NCBI GenBank assembly: GCA_900608495.1
Contig: UWYT01000194.1
Span: forward strand, 57,517-121,516
Source: Olavius algarvensis spirochete endosymbiont
GTDB taxonomy: Bacteria > Spirochaetota > Spirochaetia > DSM-2461
DNA length: 64,000 nucleotides
Direction: 5' to 3'
Both the position numbers and the translations under genes were made by a program. The first letter of the stretch is position 1. Each line of letters starts with the position of its first letter. Below are positions 10,116 to 18,953 of this stretch, piece after piece. The notes beneath the pieces are model-generated. The model worked only from the letters and a program-made list of their open reading frames with translations. It did no database searches and was not told the DNA's origin.

Positions 10116-10580
10116 CGAAACCTCAAGTTTATCACCATTATAACAATCTCCAAAGAGTATGATCTATCCTGTGCTGATAAAAATAAGAATGCTTACTGTG
10201 TAGGTTGAAAAACGAGTTCACCCGATTTCAGCCTATAGAATTATAGGAAAGTTCGGTCCGGGCGGAATCTTTGATTTTGACATATATGGTTTGATTTTTT
10301 TTACTTCGATTGGGCCATGTTGCTTTCGAATTCCTGAAAACATGCAGATGCTCTCATTCCAACATAGCGGCAAGTTCTAATTAATCGAGAGACAACGCAC
10401 ATCGGTTCCCTATCGGAATCTGTTCACCTGATGCTCGAAAAATTTGTTGAACGCCTACTATCAAATAAAATCGAAACACAAGATACTTACGCTATTTCAG
10501 TCAATCAGGTGTGGAAGATATATCCCCGAAGTTCCAAATTTTGAGCCGAAATTGTGGCGTTGGGCATACTGTGGAAAGAT
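10116..10580. other. Intergenic stretch without a convincing gene
   Basis: This 465-base region carries the leuC promoter side and the 3' flank of the membrane-protein gene. It contains CCTATA-GAAT-TATAGG, a six-pair inverted repeat near 10232. On the plus strand a stop-free stretch from about 10366 to 10544 includes a 37-codon ATG reading frame at 10431 that begins MLEKFVERLL. Its amino-acid composition looks protein-like, but there is no ribosome binding site and I recognise no family. It may be a gene remnant. Confidence 0.4.
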
Positions 10581-10591
10581 CTATTCTTTCC
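10573..10591 (-). other. Hairpin across the stop codon of the membrane-protein gene
   Basis: GGAAAGA and TCTTTCC form a perfect seven-pair stem with a five-base loop, and the TAG stop at 10581-10583 lies in the loop. No run of T follows on the minus strand, so it is not a standard intrinsic terminator. It could protect the 3' end of the message. Confidence 0.35.
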
Positions 10592-11354
10592 AAGGGAAAA
10601 TCATACCCTCTATGGTGCGCTTACCGATTCGTTTTTTCTCATCAACAAGGATTTCATGCCATGGCACTTTTTTCGCATCCGGGTTCTTTTTCAGCCAATC
10701 GTACTTATACAGGAGCAAACGCAAAGTGCAGTTGAGGTAGAGATGTATGCCTGATGGCCCAAACACGACGAAGGCTGTAATGGGCCAAGCGATCAAGGAC
10801 AGAGGAATCATCACAAACCCGAGATACAAACTAAGTAAGAAATTGTCAATCACAAGGAGTACGCACTTCTTTAGCAATTTTCTAAAATTGCCCTGGAGAT
10901 AATTTCGAGCAGGAAAATACCAAATGCTTGTCAAATATGCCCCAATTACAATCCAGAAAGTTATCATCGAAGCGATAAGTCCTAATAAACTCTTTAGCTT
11001 TGCGTAGTATATTATTCCCAAAAGCGAGATTATAATGAAGCTTACCATTGCAATTCCGAAAACTAGGCATTGTTTCCATGTTTCCTTAAACAATCTTGGG
11101 ACATCAGTCCAAAAAACCCTGCGATAACTGGCCAGAGCGGACATCAAAGCCGAAACAACACCCAGCAGCATAATCACGAATATTGATGCCATAGGTAACA
11201 GAACAAAAAACATGGGTGGTGAGGACTCCAAAAAAATGAACGTAGACCATACCAAGGCAATGCTCACAATGAAAAAAATGAAATTCGTAATGAAGATGGT
11301 TTCTAAATTGTCCCATCCATCAAAAAATGCCTTTTTCATCAGGAAAAAAAACAT
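10581..11354 (-). CDS. Polytopic membrane protein, possibly DUF624/YesL-like
   Basis: 257 residues with about six hydrophobic segments and a charged C-terminal tail (KKNPDAKKVPWHEILVDEKKR). The opening FFDGWDNLETIFITN resembles the start of DUF624-type proteins, but the match is loose. Two starts are possible, ATG 11354 and ATG 11339. I prefer 11354 because a G-rich tract ending nine bases upstream can act as the ribosome binding site, while 11339 has none. That G tract lies inside the end of the upstream transporter gene, so expression of the two may be linked. It is the last gene of the minus-strand run that begins with deoB. Confidence 0.6.
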   Translation of the reverse strand: MFFFLMKKAFFDGWDNLETIFITNFIFFIVSIALVWSTFIFLESSPPMFFVLLPMASIFVIMLLGVVSALMSALASYRRVFWTDVPRLFKETWKQCLVFGIAMVSFIIISLLGIIYYAKLKSLLGLIASMITFWIVIGAYLTSIWYFPARNYLQGNFRKLLKKCVLLVIDNFLLSLYLGFVMIPLSLIAWPITAFVVFGPSGIHLYLNCTLRLLLYKYDWLKKNPDAKKVPWHEILVDEKKRIGKRTIEGMIFPWKE

Positions 11355-11357
11355 ACC

Positions 11358-12095
11358 CTATGTCCCCCCCCTGAGACAGTTTCTTTTGTGCCACAGAGCG
11401 CTGAGATAAACCAGAGGTGTATCAGCTGCAGCAATCATCCATTTGATAAAATAGGTGCTTATTGCGATTTCCCAGAATTCCCTGGAGGGTATACGCCCGG
11501 CAAACGCAATTGTAACAAAAAGAAATGAGTCGATGGCCTGACTAAACATCGTGGACACATTGTTTCTCAACCAAATCCAACTTCTAGCAGGTTGTATTCT
11601 CTTAAATTTGGTATAGATCCAAATATCGTTAACTTGGCTAACTCCATAGGCTACAAAACTTGCGAGCGCAATGCGCGGAAAAATTGCATACAGCGTTTTC
11701 ATGCTGTTCTGTGCATAATCAACTGGCGAAGGCTTAAAAAGCAGTGCGAGCCCCATGAACAAAGTGAGTGATAGGAGCGCAAAAAAACCAAAAATCACTG
11801 CTTGCTTCGCATACTTCGATCCATGGTTTTCGGAAAGTATGTCGGTTGCCAGAAAGCTTGTCGAATAGGTGATATTGCCAAGGGAAGTAGTGAGTCCGAA
11901 AAGGACCACAATTTTCATCACTTGTAAATTAGCGATTATAATGGCTATGGGTAACCAGCAAAGCAATCCAACCCTGCCAAATAATCGATAAATCAAAAGT
12001 ATCAAGGCGAAATTCAACACTAACATGATAGCCCATAAGGCCTCATTCCCCATGCTTGCATTGGAAAACCACTCACCAACCAGAGAACTATGCAT
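11358..12095 (-). CDS. yhhQ: Queuosine precursor transporter, YhhQ/VUT family
   Basis: 245 residues from ATG 12095, which overlaps the upstream stop as TAATG. A longer frame from 12131 exists but would overlap the lipoprotein gene by 37 bases. Family signatures are NLQVMKIVVLFGL, TLGNITYSTSFLATDILSE-like sequence, FPRIALASFVAYGVSQ, and WLRNNVSTMFSQAIDSFLF. In the E. coli family member the protein imports queuosine precursors for tRNA modification. Here the exact substrate is an inference. Its place after a purine nucleoside importer suggests base or nucleoside salvage. The last codons contain a run of eight G on the coding strand. Confidence 0.85.
   Translation of the reverse strand: MHSSLVGEWFSNASMGNEALWAIMLVLNFALILLIYRLFGRVGLLCWLPIAIIIANLQVMKIVVLFGLTTSLGNITYSTSFLATDILSENHGSKYAKQAVIFGFFALLSLTLFMGLALLFKPSPVDYAQNSMKTLYAIFPRIALASFVAYGVSQVNDIWIYTKFKRIQPARSWIWLRNNVSTMFSQAIDSFLFVTIAFAGRIPSREFWEIAISTYFIKWMIAAADTPLVYLSALWHKRNCLRGGT
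11364..11371 (-). repeat. G8 homopolymer tract at the yhhQ 3' end / next ribosome binding site
   Basis: Eight consecutive G on the minus strand encode the Arg-Gly-Gly at the end of YhhQ, three codons before the stop, and end nine bases before the next ATG. A one-base slip would move the yhhQ stop and change the spacing or strength of the downstream ribosome binding site. Confidence 0.6.
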
Positions 12096-12544
12096 TATGA
12101 AGTTTCTTTGATTTTCAACACAGTACTCCAAGCACTAGTCACATCTGTATTGAATGCGCGAATTCGCAACCACATTGTTCCGTTTTGAGGAATCGAAATC
12201 TCAAGATTAGTACCCTTCACCGTCCACATTTTTGTAATTGTGTTGAAAGACTTTGTCGCTGACATTTGAATTTCATAACCGTCGGCATCTTCAATTTCTA
12301 ACCACTGAAGTAGAACTCTATTTAGCAGTCCAGGTATGGGATCCGCAAATTTGGGTCGAGGTAGGAAATTCTCCAGGTTCTCATTGTCGGTATTGGATGA
12401 ATGGCGTGGTTTTTCTGTCTCGCAACCTATGGGATAAGTACTTAACAATGCTGCAAGCAAGATTCTCTTGGCTTTGGCTATAGCTCGATTAGTCAAGCAA
12501 CACTGTCGATAATGATATCGATGGATCAAGAAGAGCTTGGACAT
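12095..12544 (-). CDS. Small lipoprotein with a fibronectin type III-like domain
   Basis: 149 residues from ATG 12544. A lipobox-like STYPIGC ends a hydrophobic segment (RILLAALL), so Cys 41 is the likely lipidated residue. The 25-residue stretch before the hydrophobic core is long for a signal peptide, and an in-frame TTG at codon 17 would give a more typical one. Residues 60-149 read as one FN3-like fold (LLQWLEIEDADGYEIQMSA and TMWLRIRAFN). It starts ten bases after the permease stop and ends overlapping the yhhQ ATG, so it belongs to this operon. Its role is unknown. A substrate-capture or envelope-binding part is possible. Confidence 0.7.
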   Translation of the reverse strand: MSKLFLIHRYHYRQCCLTNRAIAKAKRILLAALLSTYPIGCETEKPRHSSNTDNENLENFLPRPKFADPIPGLLNRVLLQWLEIEDADGYEIQMSATKSFNTITKMWTVKGTNLEISIPQNGTMWLRIRAFNTDVTSAWSTVLKIKETS

Positions 12545-12554
12545 CGCAAATTAG

Positions 12555-13502
12555 TTAACTTTTCCCCGGATCGAAGGGCTCTCCAGCGGCCCTGGGTGCC
12601 TGTGTGGTTTTGGAAAAGAATACAAGAGCAATAAGAGTTAACACGTAAGGGAATGCTTTTAACAGCAATCCGGGAATTCTTGCAAGAGCAGGAACTATTT
12701 GAGATACGTTTGCCAGAGTGCTCGCAAAACCAAAAAAGAACGTTGCACCGAGAATCCCTAATGGCTTCCACTGGCCAAATATCAATGCCGCCAAGGCCAG
12801 GAATCCTAGTCCCGCTACAGAACCAGTGAATTCACCTGAGTACGTTACCAGAATTATAGCGCCGCCAAGGCCGGCAAACGCGCCCGAAAACAGAACTCCT
12901 ATATACCTAATCAGTTTCACATTGATACCAGCCGCATCAGCCGCATGTGGATGTTCACCGCAGGCCCGGATACGCAGTCCAAAAGGAGTTTTATAGATTA
13001 GATACGCACTGCAGAGTAAGAGCAGCACCACCAGCCACGTAGTAGAGTAGGTTTGTGTAAAAAAGAGTTTGCCAATAATCGGTATTTTGTGCAGAAATGG
13101 AACGTCGAATCGTCGTAGGCCGCTAATTATCTGAATATTTCCGCTTCCTGTAATATATCTAGCAAAATACAAAGTCAAAGATCCTGCTATCATGTTTATT
13201 GCAGTGCCGCTTATCACCTGATTCGCATTTAAGTTGATGCTTGCAAAAGCGTGTAGAAGTGAAAATATCATTCCAGCAACTATGGCCACAACCAAACCGA
13301 TATAAATCGCTGATGTGCCAATTATTGGGAACAACTTCACGATCGTAAGGGCACTGGCAAAAGACCCAATCACCATAAGTCCCTCAAGTCCGATATTTAC
13401 AACGCCAGAACGTTCACAAATAAGGCCACCCAAAGAAGTGATGAGCAGTGGAATAGTAAAGGAAATGGCATATGGAGATATAAAAGTCAAAAAATCCCAC
13501 AT
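12555..13502 (-). CDS. Nucleoside ABC transporter permease 2 (PnrE/NupQ-like)
   Basis: 315 residues, polytopic, of the RbsC/LivH-related permease family used by BMP-type nucleoside importers. Characteristic stretches are GLICERSGVVNIGLEGLM near the N-terminus and GLRIRACGEHPHAADAAGI in the cytoplasmic EAA-like loop. It starts at ATG 13502, directly after the TGA of the first permease, with GGAGG as ribosome binding site inside the upstream gene. It should form a heterodimeric channel with the 369-residue permease and use the double ATPase encoded before them. Confidence 0.92.
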   Translation of the reverse strand: MWDFLTFISPYAISFTIPLLITSLGGLICERSGVVNIGLEGLMVIGSFASALTIVKLFPIIGTSAIYIGLVVAIVAGMIFSLLHAFASINLNANQVISGTAINMIAGSLTLYFARYITGSGNIQIISGLRRFDVPFLHKIPIIGKLFFTQTYSTTWLVVLLLLCSAYLIYKTPFGLRIRACGEHPHAADAAGINVKLIRYIGVLFSGAFAGLGGAIILVTYSGEFTGSVAGLGFLALAALIFGQWKPLGILGATFFFGFASTLANVSQIVPALARIPGLLLKAFPYVLTLIALVFFSKTTQAPRAAGEPFDPGKS

Positions 13503-14612
13503 TCAGCTTCCCTCCATCTGCGATTTTGCAACACCGTTGACAGAAATCTTTCTTTTAATCCGGTCAATGAGACGGTTAAACAAAACACTCGTTGCAGCAA
13601 AATAAAGAATGATGGCTATTATTGTGTCGCCGATTTGAGGCGGTATCTTAGTCATTGCATTCATATAACCTTTGCCGGAATGAAGCAGTCCTAAAAACAG
13701 TGCCGAAAATAACACGCCAATTGGCGAGTTGCTGCCTAACAAAGCCACCGCAATCCCATCAAAACCCTGCGTCGGCAATATCCCAATTTGCATGTTCACG
13801 GAATACCCCGTATAAACAGTCATACCTCCGATGCCCGCCAGAACGCCCGCTATCGTCATGGACAAAACTATGTTGCGGTTTACCTTCATCCCCCCATATT
13901 CCGCGGCGTGTCGGTTGTATCCAGCAGCCTTGAGTTCATAACCAAGAACTGTTTTTTTCAAAACAACCCAAATAATAATAGCCACAACTATCGCAATAAA
14001 AATCCCGAGATTTATGAAAGACCTGTCAAAAAACTCCGATAACCACGGAACTCGAAGCGAAGCAATCTCCGGGATTCTCCGAGACTCCGTTTCCATAAAA
14101 TCACCCTTGAAATAAGCCGGGACAGTGTAGTAGACAACCCAATAAGCCAGCCAGTTCATCATAATAGTTGCAACAACCTCGTGAACATTGAATAAAGCTT
14201 TCAACAACCCGGGAATAAACCCCCAAATGGCTCCCCCCAGAATAGCCGCAACAAGCATAAGAAGCAAAAGGAGTGGTTTAGGGAGTACAACGGTTAAGCC
14301 AACAGCAGTTGCACACAGTCCCCCAGCAAGCAGTTGTCCCGATGCTCCAATATTGAATAACCCGGTGCTAAATGCAAAAGCGACTGACAATCCCGTAAAA
14401 ATCAAGGGAGTAGCTGTAGCCAAAGTGTTTCCTATGCGCTCTATATTCATCCAACCGCCGCGGAACAAGTACGAATAACCTGCTAATGGATTACTGCCGG
14501 TAATTAGCATGAAAAACGCGCCGGCAATTAAACCCAGAAATATGGCAATTAGAGATATTACAAGACCACGCGGGATGTTGGGCAGAATAGCGCGGGGGGG
14601 TAAGCGTTTCAT
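13503..14612 (-). CDS. Nucleoside ABC transporter permease 1 (PnrD/NupP-like)
   Basis: 369 residues with about nine to ten hydrophobic segments. The motif ELKAAGYNRHAAEYGGMKV is the ATPase-contacting loop of this permease family, and STGLFNIGASGQLLAGG is the conserved N-terminal stretch. ATG 14612 overlaps the ATPase stop by four bases. Seven consecutive C near codon 5 of the coding strand (14594-14600) form a moderate homopolymer tract. It is expected to pair with the permease encoded immediately downstream. Confidence 0.92.
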   Translation of the reverse strand: MKRLPPRAILPNIPRGLVISLIAIFLGLIAGAFFMLITGSNPLAGYSYLFRGGWMNIERIGNTLATATPLIFTGLSVAFAFSTGLFNIGASGQLLAGGLCATAVGLTVVLPKPLLLLLMLVAAILGGAIWGFIPGLLKALFNVHEVVATIMMNWLAYWVVYYTVPAYFKGDFMETESRRIPEIASLRVPWLSEFFDRSFINLGIFIAIVVAIIIWVVLKKTVLGYELKAAGYNRHAAEYGGMKVNRNIVLSMTIAGVLAGIGGMTVYTGYSVNMQIGILPTQGFDGIAVALLGSNSPIGVLFSALFLGLLHSGKGYMNAMTKIPPQIGDTIIAIILYFAATSVLFNRLIDRIKRKISVNGVAKSQMEGS

Positions 14613-16132
14613 TCAGTCCTCTTTATACCGGCCATCATCAATCCCACCTCATTCTCATCCACATCATCCACCTGTACTAATCCAACCAGTTCGCCGTGGC
14701 TAATGACAGCTATTCTATCAGAAAGTCCAAAGATTTCATCTAATTCAAGCGAAACAAGTAAAACAGCCTTGCCAGAGTCTCGTTGTTCAACCAATCTCCT
14801 GTGTATGTACTCAATTGAACCAACATCCAGTCCTCTTGTTGGTTGAACAGAAATCAACAAATCCGGATTGTGGCTGATTTCTCTGCCCACTATCGCCTTC
14901 TGTTGATTTCCACCCGAGAGTGAGCGTGCGGGAGTCAGACTTCCCTGCCCTGCCCTGACATCAAAATCCTTGATAATTCTCTCAGAATTCGCCCTGATGG
15001 CCGAACGTCTTAAGAAGCCATATCGGTTAAAGCGCAATTCTCCATGATTTTCCAGAATGAAATTGTTTTCCAGAGAATAGTCTAAAACCAGACCTCGTTT
15101 CTGTCTGTCTTCCGGAATATGAGCCCCCCCTCTATCTATACGTTCACGAACACTGGTATTGGTGACATCTTTTCCATTGATAAGTATTTTCCCCGACTCT
15201 ACACGGGCAAGTCCGGTAAGGGCTTCAACAAGCTCTGTTTGGCCGTTGCCATCCACACCCGCAAGACCGAGAATTTCACCTCTACAAACCCTAAGTGAAA
15301 AATTCTTTACTCCCATAACACCCCGTTTATTCATGACATTCAGATTCTGAATTTCTAAAACCATTTCTCCGGGGTCATTTTTTTTCTTGTCTACAGTAAA
15401 TAAAACCTTCCGGCCCACCATCATTTTTGCCATCTCTCCGGTGGAAGTCTCATCTACATTGACAGTTCCAATTAACCTTCCTCTTCGGATTACAGTGCAA
15501 CGATCGGCAACAGCCTTAATCTCTTTGAGTTTATGCGTAATAAGGATGATGGATTTTCCCTCATCAATAAGACTCTCCATTATCCGCATCAAATCCTGAA
15601 TTTCCTGAGGAGTGAGAACAGCCGAGGGCTCATCGAAAATGAGAACATTCGTATTACGATAAAGCATCTTGAGAATTTCCACCCTTTGCTGCATACCCAC
15701 CGAGACATCTTCAATCTTCGCGTCAGGGTCCACATTCAAACCATAGTGCTCACTTAGTTGCTTTATCTTCTTGGACGAAAAGGTTAAATTCATGCCGAGT
15801 CCGCGGCGAGGCTCAATTCCCAGAACTATATTTTCCGTAATTGTGAAGTTATGCACGAGTTTGAAATGTTGGTGAACCATTCCGATACCCAGCGAGTTAG
15901 CTTGAGTGGGGCTGTTTATACTAACCTCTCTCCCGTCAACGATTATTCTCCCTCTATCCGGCTTATACAATCCAAAAAGAATACTCATCAAAGTGGATTT
16001 GCCAGCGCCGTTCTCGCCAAGCAATGCCAGAACCTCACCCTTTTGGAGACTGATTGAAATATTGTCGTTGGCCACAATGCCAGGAAATTCTTTTCGAATT
16101 TCCTTCATTTCAATAACGGGTGTACTTTCCAC
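14609..16132 (-). CDS. Nucleoside ABC transporter double ATPase (PnrC/NupO, RbsA-like)
   Basis: 507 residues with two ABC cassettes in tandem, the RbsA architecture. The first has Walker A GENGAGKST near residue 39, signature SVGMQQRVEIL, and Walker B VLIFDEPSAVLTPQE. The second has a degenerate Walker A (GVDGNGQTE), signature LSGGNQQKAIVGRE, and Walker B LLISVQPTRGLDVG, where the catalytic Glu is replaced, as is common in this family. The start appears to be GTG 16132 with GGAG nine bases upstream. Seven consecutive G occur near codon 335. A hairpin separates it from the binding-protein gene upstream. Confidence 0.94.
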   Translation of the reverse strand: MESTPVIEMKEIRKEFPGIVANDNISISLQKGEVLALLGENGAGKSTLMSILFGLYKPDRGRIIVDGREVSINSPTQANSLGIGMVHQHFKLVHNFTITENIVLGIEPRRGLGMNLTFSSKKIKQLSEHYGLNVDPDAKIEDVSVGMQQRVEILKMLYRNTNVLIFDEPSAVLTPQEIQDLMRIMESLIDEGKSIILITHKLKEIKAVADRCTVIRRGRLIGTVNVDETSTGEMAKMMVGRKVLFTVDKKKNDPGEMVLEIQNLNVMNKRGVMGVKNFSLRVCRGEILGLAGVDGNGQTELVEALTGLARVESGKILINGKDVTNTSVRERIDRGGAHIPEDRQKRGLVLDYSLENNFILENHGELRFNRYGFLRRSAIRANSERIIKDFDVRAGQGSLTPARSLSGGNQQKAIVGREISHNPDLLISVQPTRGLDVGSIEYIHRRLVEQRDSGKAVLLVSLELDEIFGLSDRIAVISHGELVGLVQVDDVDENEVGLMMAGIKRTE

Positions 16133-16196
16133 TTATAACCACTCCACTGCGGCAGCGGAAGAAGGGCAATCCTCATCACCCTCCGCCCCGCAAGTT

Positions 16197-16225
16197 AACA
16201 GGGAGACGATTCCCCGCCCCCTGTT
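16197..16225 (-). other. Inter-gene hairpin between the binding-protein gene and the ATPase gene
   Basis: AACAGGG and CCCTGTT form a seven-pair outer stem around a G-rich inner part, starting eight bases after the lipoprotein stop. No T run follows. This position is typical of hairpins that protect the 5' part of a message and keep the binding protein more abundant than the membrane components. A partial terminator is the alternative. Confidence 0.45.
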
Positions 16226-16232
16226 ATTTTAG

Positions 16233-17324
16233 CTATTTGATTTCGGCCTGTTCAGCTGAAACAATTATTGTTCCATCGGCAAGTTGCCCAAACACCTCCG
16301 CGACCCTGGCCTCAACATCCGCGTCTAAGTTCGGGTTGTCAACCGGGATGCCAATTCCCCCATTTGTCGCATTCAATTTGAGTGTCTGACCACCTGGGAA
16401 TTCGCCATTTAGTTCTGCTTCAATCATATCGTAGGAAGCAACATCTATATTCTTCATAGCCGATGTCAGAATAACAGATTTATCTCCCTCGTATTTCCCA
16501 GCGGAATACTGATCGACATCAACACCTACTATCCATACTTCTTCTCCGCTCGCAGCTCTGGCTTTGGCTTCGTTGATGGCACCAACGCCAACCCCACCTG
16601 CCGCACAAAAAATAACATCGACGCCCTTGTCAAACATGCCCGCGGCCAGCTGCTGTCCAGCGGCAACGTCGTCGAACGAACCCTGATAAACCACATTATC
16701 CCGTTCGATAGTTACATTAGTACCGAAGTTATCGTTGGCATAGACAAGTCCCCGCTGAAATCCCCAGTTGAACATTTGAACAGGCGGAATTGCCATTCCA
16801 CCAATAAATCCGGCCAATCCTTCGCCTAACTGAAGTGCTGTGGCAACTCCAGCTAGGAAGCCAGACTCATCTTCGGCAAAAAAGATTGAAACCGTGTTCG
16901 GCCCAACAACCACATTTCTGCCTTCGCCTCCAGAATGAGGAGAACCATCAATCAAAACAAATTTGGCATCGGGATATCTCTCCTGCGACTTATAAATTGA
17001 CGTCTCAAATTTAAACCCAGGAGTTACAATGAATCTATACCCGGCATCGTAGAGATTACTGATTTCCTTGATGTAATCTGCCTCGGTAGTACCGACAGGT
17101 TTCAAGTATTTCTCGGACACCAGTCCCTCGGAAGCTGCCTTTTTTATCCCTTCCCAGGTTCCCTGATTAAACGACTTGTCATCAATGGTACCGGCATCAG
17201 TAACCATACCCACAAGCATTAGATCCGTAGTTCCTTCAGTTTTTGTCACACTTTTTTTTGTACAAGACGTTAAAACGCCGGCAATCAAGATTACCCCTAT
17301 TACAAACAACACAACCCTTTTCAT
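16233..17324 (-). CDS. pnrA: Purine nucleoside receptor lipoprotein (TmpC/PnrA, BMP family)
   Basis: 363 residues. The signal peptide ends in the lipobox LTSC (Cys 21), so it is a lipoprotein of the outer face of the inner membrane. BMP-family features include DKSFNQGTWEGIKKA, where Asp and Phe contact nucleosides in the family, then GFKFETSIY, GGMAIPPVQMFNWGFQRGL, IFCAAGGVGVGAI and WIVGVDVDQ. In Treponema pallidum the homologous TmpC/PnrA binds purine nucleosides, and the gene order of binding protein, double ATPase and two permeases is the same here. AAGGAG stands six bases before ATG 17324, and a plausible promoter lies in the gap after deoB. Confidence 0.93.
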   Translation of the reverse strand: MKRVVLFVIGVILIAGVLTSCTKKSVTKTEGTTDLMLVGMVTDAGTIDDKSFNQGTWEGIKKAASEGLVSEKYLKPVGTTEADYIKEISNLYDAGYRFIVTPGFKFETSIYKSQERYPDAKFVLIDGSPHSGGEGRNVVVGPNTVSIFFAEDESGFLAGVATALQLGEGLAGFIGGMAIPPVQMFNWGFQRGLVYANDNFGTNVTIERDNVVYQGSFDDVAAGQQLAAGMFDKGVDVIFCAAGGVGVGAINEAKARAASGEEVWIVGVDVDQYSAGKYEGDKSVILTSAMKNIDVASYDMIEAELNGEFPGGQTLKLNATNGGIGIPVDNPNLDADVEARVAEVFGQLADGTIIVSAEQAEIK

Positions 17325-17367
17325 AAGATTCTCCTTTATCCTTTTATATTAAATAATAGATTTGTAC

Positions 17368-17397
17368 ACTATAATGGAAGAGAAACCGATTGTGCAA
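17368..17397 (-). promoter_or_regulatory. Putative sigma70-type promoter of pnrA
   Basis: On the minus strand TTGCAC (17397-17392) and TATAGT (17373-17368) are separated by 18 bases. The -10 box differs from consensus at one position. Predicted transcription would begin about 35-40 bases before the pnrA ATG, leaving room for its strong ribosome binding site. It lies wholly between deoB and pnrA. Confidence 0.5.
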
Positions 17398-17409
17398 CAT
17401 ATTCAAAAG

Positions 17410-18621
17410 CTATTGATTCAAGAAGTTTTGAGGAAAAGACACACCATTTCCCAGGGGGTTTAAACCAAAAAGAGTTTGCGTGGTAGCAGATAGATCGGCA
17501 AAGCTATCGCGAACACTCAACCCATTGAGAGTCGCCATTCTAGATTCCCATCCAACTCTTCTAAGCAGCGCCGGGACATACTCCCTGGTATGGTCAGTTC
17601 CCTTAAAAGTCGGATCACACCCGTGATCGGCCGTAACTAACAAGAAATCACCCTTCTCGAGGTGCGCCTCAAGCTCTGGTATAACAGAATCAATTCGCGC
17701 AACAGCATCATGATAACCCTGTGGATCTCTCCGATGTCCATAAATCATATCAGTATCAACAAGATTCACAAATACGAACATATCCTGCTCACTTGAGCTT
17801 GTGGCAACTTCGAGCATTCTCGCTATACAGGCATCATTGCCCTTGTCATGATAGGAAACATCAATGCCCTGCCCGTTAAAAATCGAATCAATCTTGCCTA
17901 TGGCAACTGTCTGTACACCCCGATCTCTCAGGTAATCCAGCAGAGACTTCCCGGGAAGATCAATCGACCAGTCATGCCGATCACTTGTTCTTCTAAAATT
18001 TCCTACACTTCCCTCAAACGGCCGCGCGATAACCCTGCCAACATTGTAGCTATCGCATAGTTTCCTCGCGCACTCGCACAAAACATAGAGCTCCTTAACC
18101 GAAAACACATCAACATGAGTGGCAATTTGAAAGACTGAATCCGCAGACGTATAACAAATCGGTTTCCGTGTCTCAATATGTCTACCCCCCAATTTGTTGA
18201 TAATCTCCGTCCCCGAGGCCGCGATATTTCCCAATATCCCTGCTACCTCTGTCTCGGCAATAAAGGCGTCAATCAGTTCATCCGGGAACGAAGGGTAATC
18301 CGCCGGAAATACGGGAAACGCCTTCTCCAAAACCATGCCGGCAATTTCCCAGTGTCCAGTGGTAGTGTCTTTCCCGGGTGATTTCTCGCGCAGAGAAGTA
18401 AAAACAGCGGTCGTTTCGCTCTCAGGTAAGCATCCAGGGATATCTGTCTCAGTCAGGCTGGCGATATTGCCCAAACCCATTGCCTGTAGATTGGGCCATT
18501 GCACCCCGCCCACAGCACGACCAATACCAACAGCAGTGTTTGCTCCCACATCCCCATACAAATCCGCGTCCGGCAAAGAACCAATACCAAAACTGTCAAT
18601 CACGATCAGAAAACCCCTCAT
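17410..18621 (-). CDS. deoB: Phosphopentomutase
   Basis: 403 residues from ATG 18621. This start follows GGAGGTGTGGTG, and the protein fold begins at MRGFLIVIDSFGIGSLPDA. An open frame extends 36 codons upstream but carries no family sequence. Alkaline-phosphatase-superfamily metal ligands are visible in VIDSFGIG, the acceptor Thr region GKDTTTGHWE, FVNLVDTDMIYGHRRDPQGY and TADHGCDPTFKGTDHTRE. DeoB interconverts ribose-1- and ribose-5-phosphate (and the deoxy forms), linking imported nucleosides to central metabolism, which fits the nucleoside transporter gene 85 bases downstream. Slightly longer than the usual 390 residues. Confidence 0.95.
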   Translation of the reverse strand: MRGFLIVIDSFGIGSLPDADLYGDVGANTAVGIGRAVGGVQWPNLQAMGLGNIASLTETDIPGCLPESETTAVFTSLREKSPGKDTTTGHWEIAGMVLEKAFPVFPADYPSFPDELIDAFIAETEVAGILGNIAASGTEIINKLGGRHIETRKPICYTSADSVFQIATHVDVFSVKELYVLCECARKLCDSYNVGRVIARPFEGSVGNFRRTSDRHDWSIDLPGKSLLDYLRDRGVQTVAIGKIDSIFNGQGIDVSYHDKGNDACIARMLEVATSSSEQDMFVFVNLVDTDMIYGHRRDPQGYHDAVARIDSVIPELEAHLEKGDFLLVTADHGCDPTFKGTDHTREYVPALLRRVGWESRMATLNGLSVRDSFADLSATTQTLFGLNPLGNGVSFPQNFLNQ

Positions 18622-18953
18622 CACCACACCTCCAGCACATCGTATTAGGTATTCAACTTCATTTAAGACTATTGCCAACAAGAATTTTGAACAAGATAAA
18701 AGTCCATTATTACTTATTTCCCAACACACTTAAAGCAAGTAAAAACAATTTTCATTTCGCTTCTGCCTGTAGTTCGTTAAAACTATCAACCATATTCCAC
18801 ATAGCCCTGTGATACTGTGCTGATTGTGATAAAATAGTTAAAGTAGGAGCTATCGAAATTGGCGTGCTTCGTGCTCATTTTGATAACGCCAACTAACCCG
18901 CCTTAAGAACAAAGGGCACTTTAGACGATTTGGAAGAAAGGAGCTGGTTATTA
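18622..18953. other. Divergent intergenic region between deoB and the ankyrin gene
   Basis: This region should hold the promoters of both genes. Plus-strand TGTGATAAAAT near 18827-18837 resembles an extended -10 box, but no good -35 was found. TTGGCG and CGCCAA (about 18859 and 18887) could form a long-loop hairpin. No gene is visible. Confidence 0.35.

Noticed and set aside
10240..10265. GGAAAGTTCGGTCCGGGC, resembling the 5' core of RNase P RNA
   Set aside because: The matching 3' core elements and the expected length of about 350-400 bases are not present downstream on either strand.
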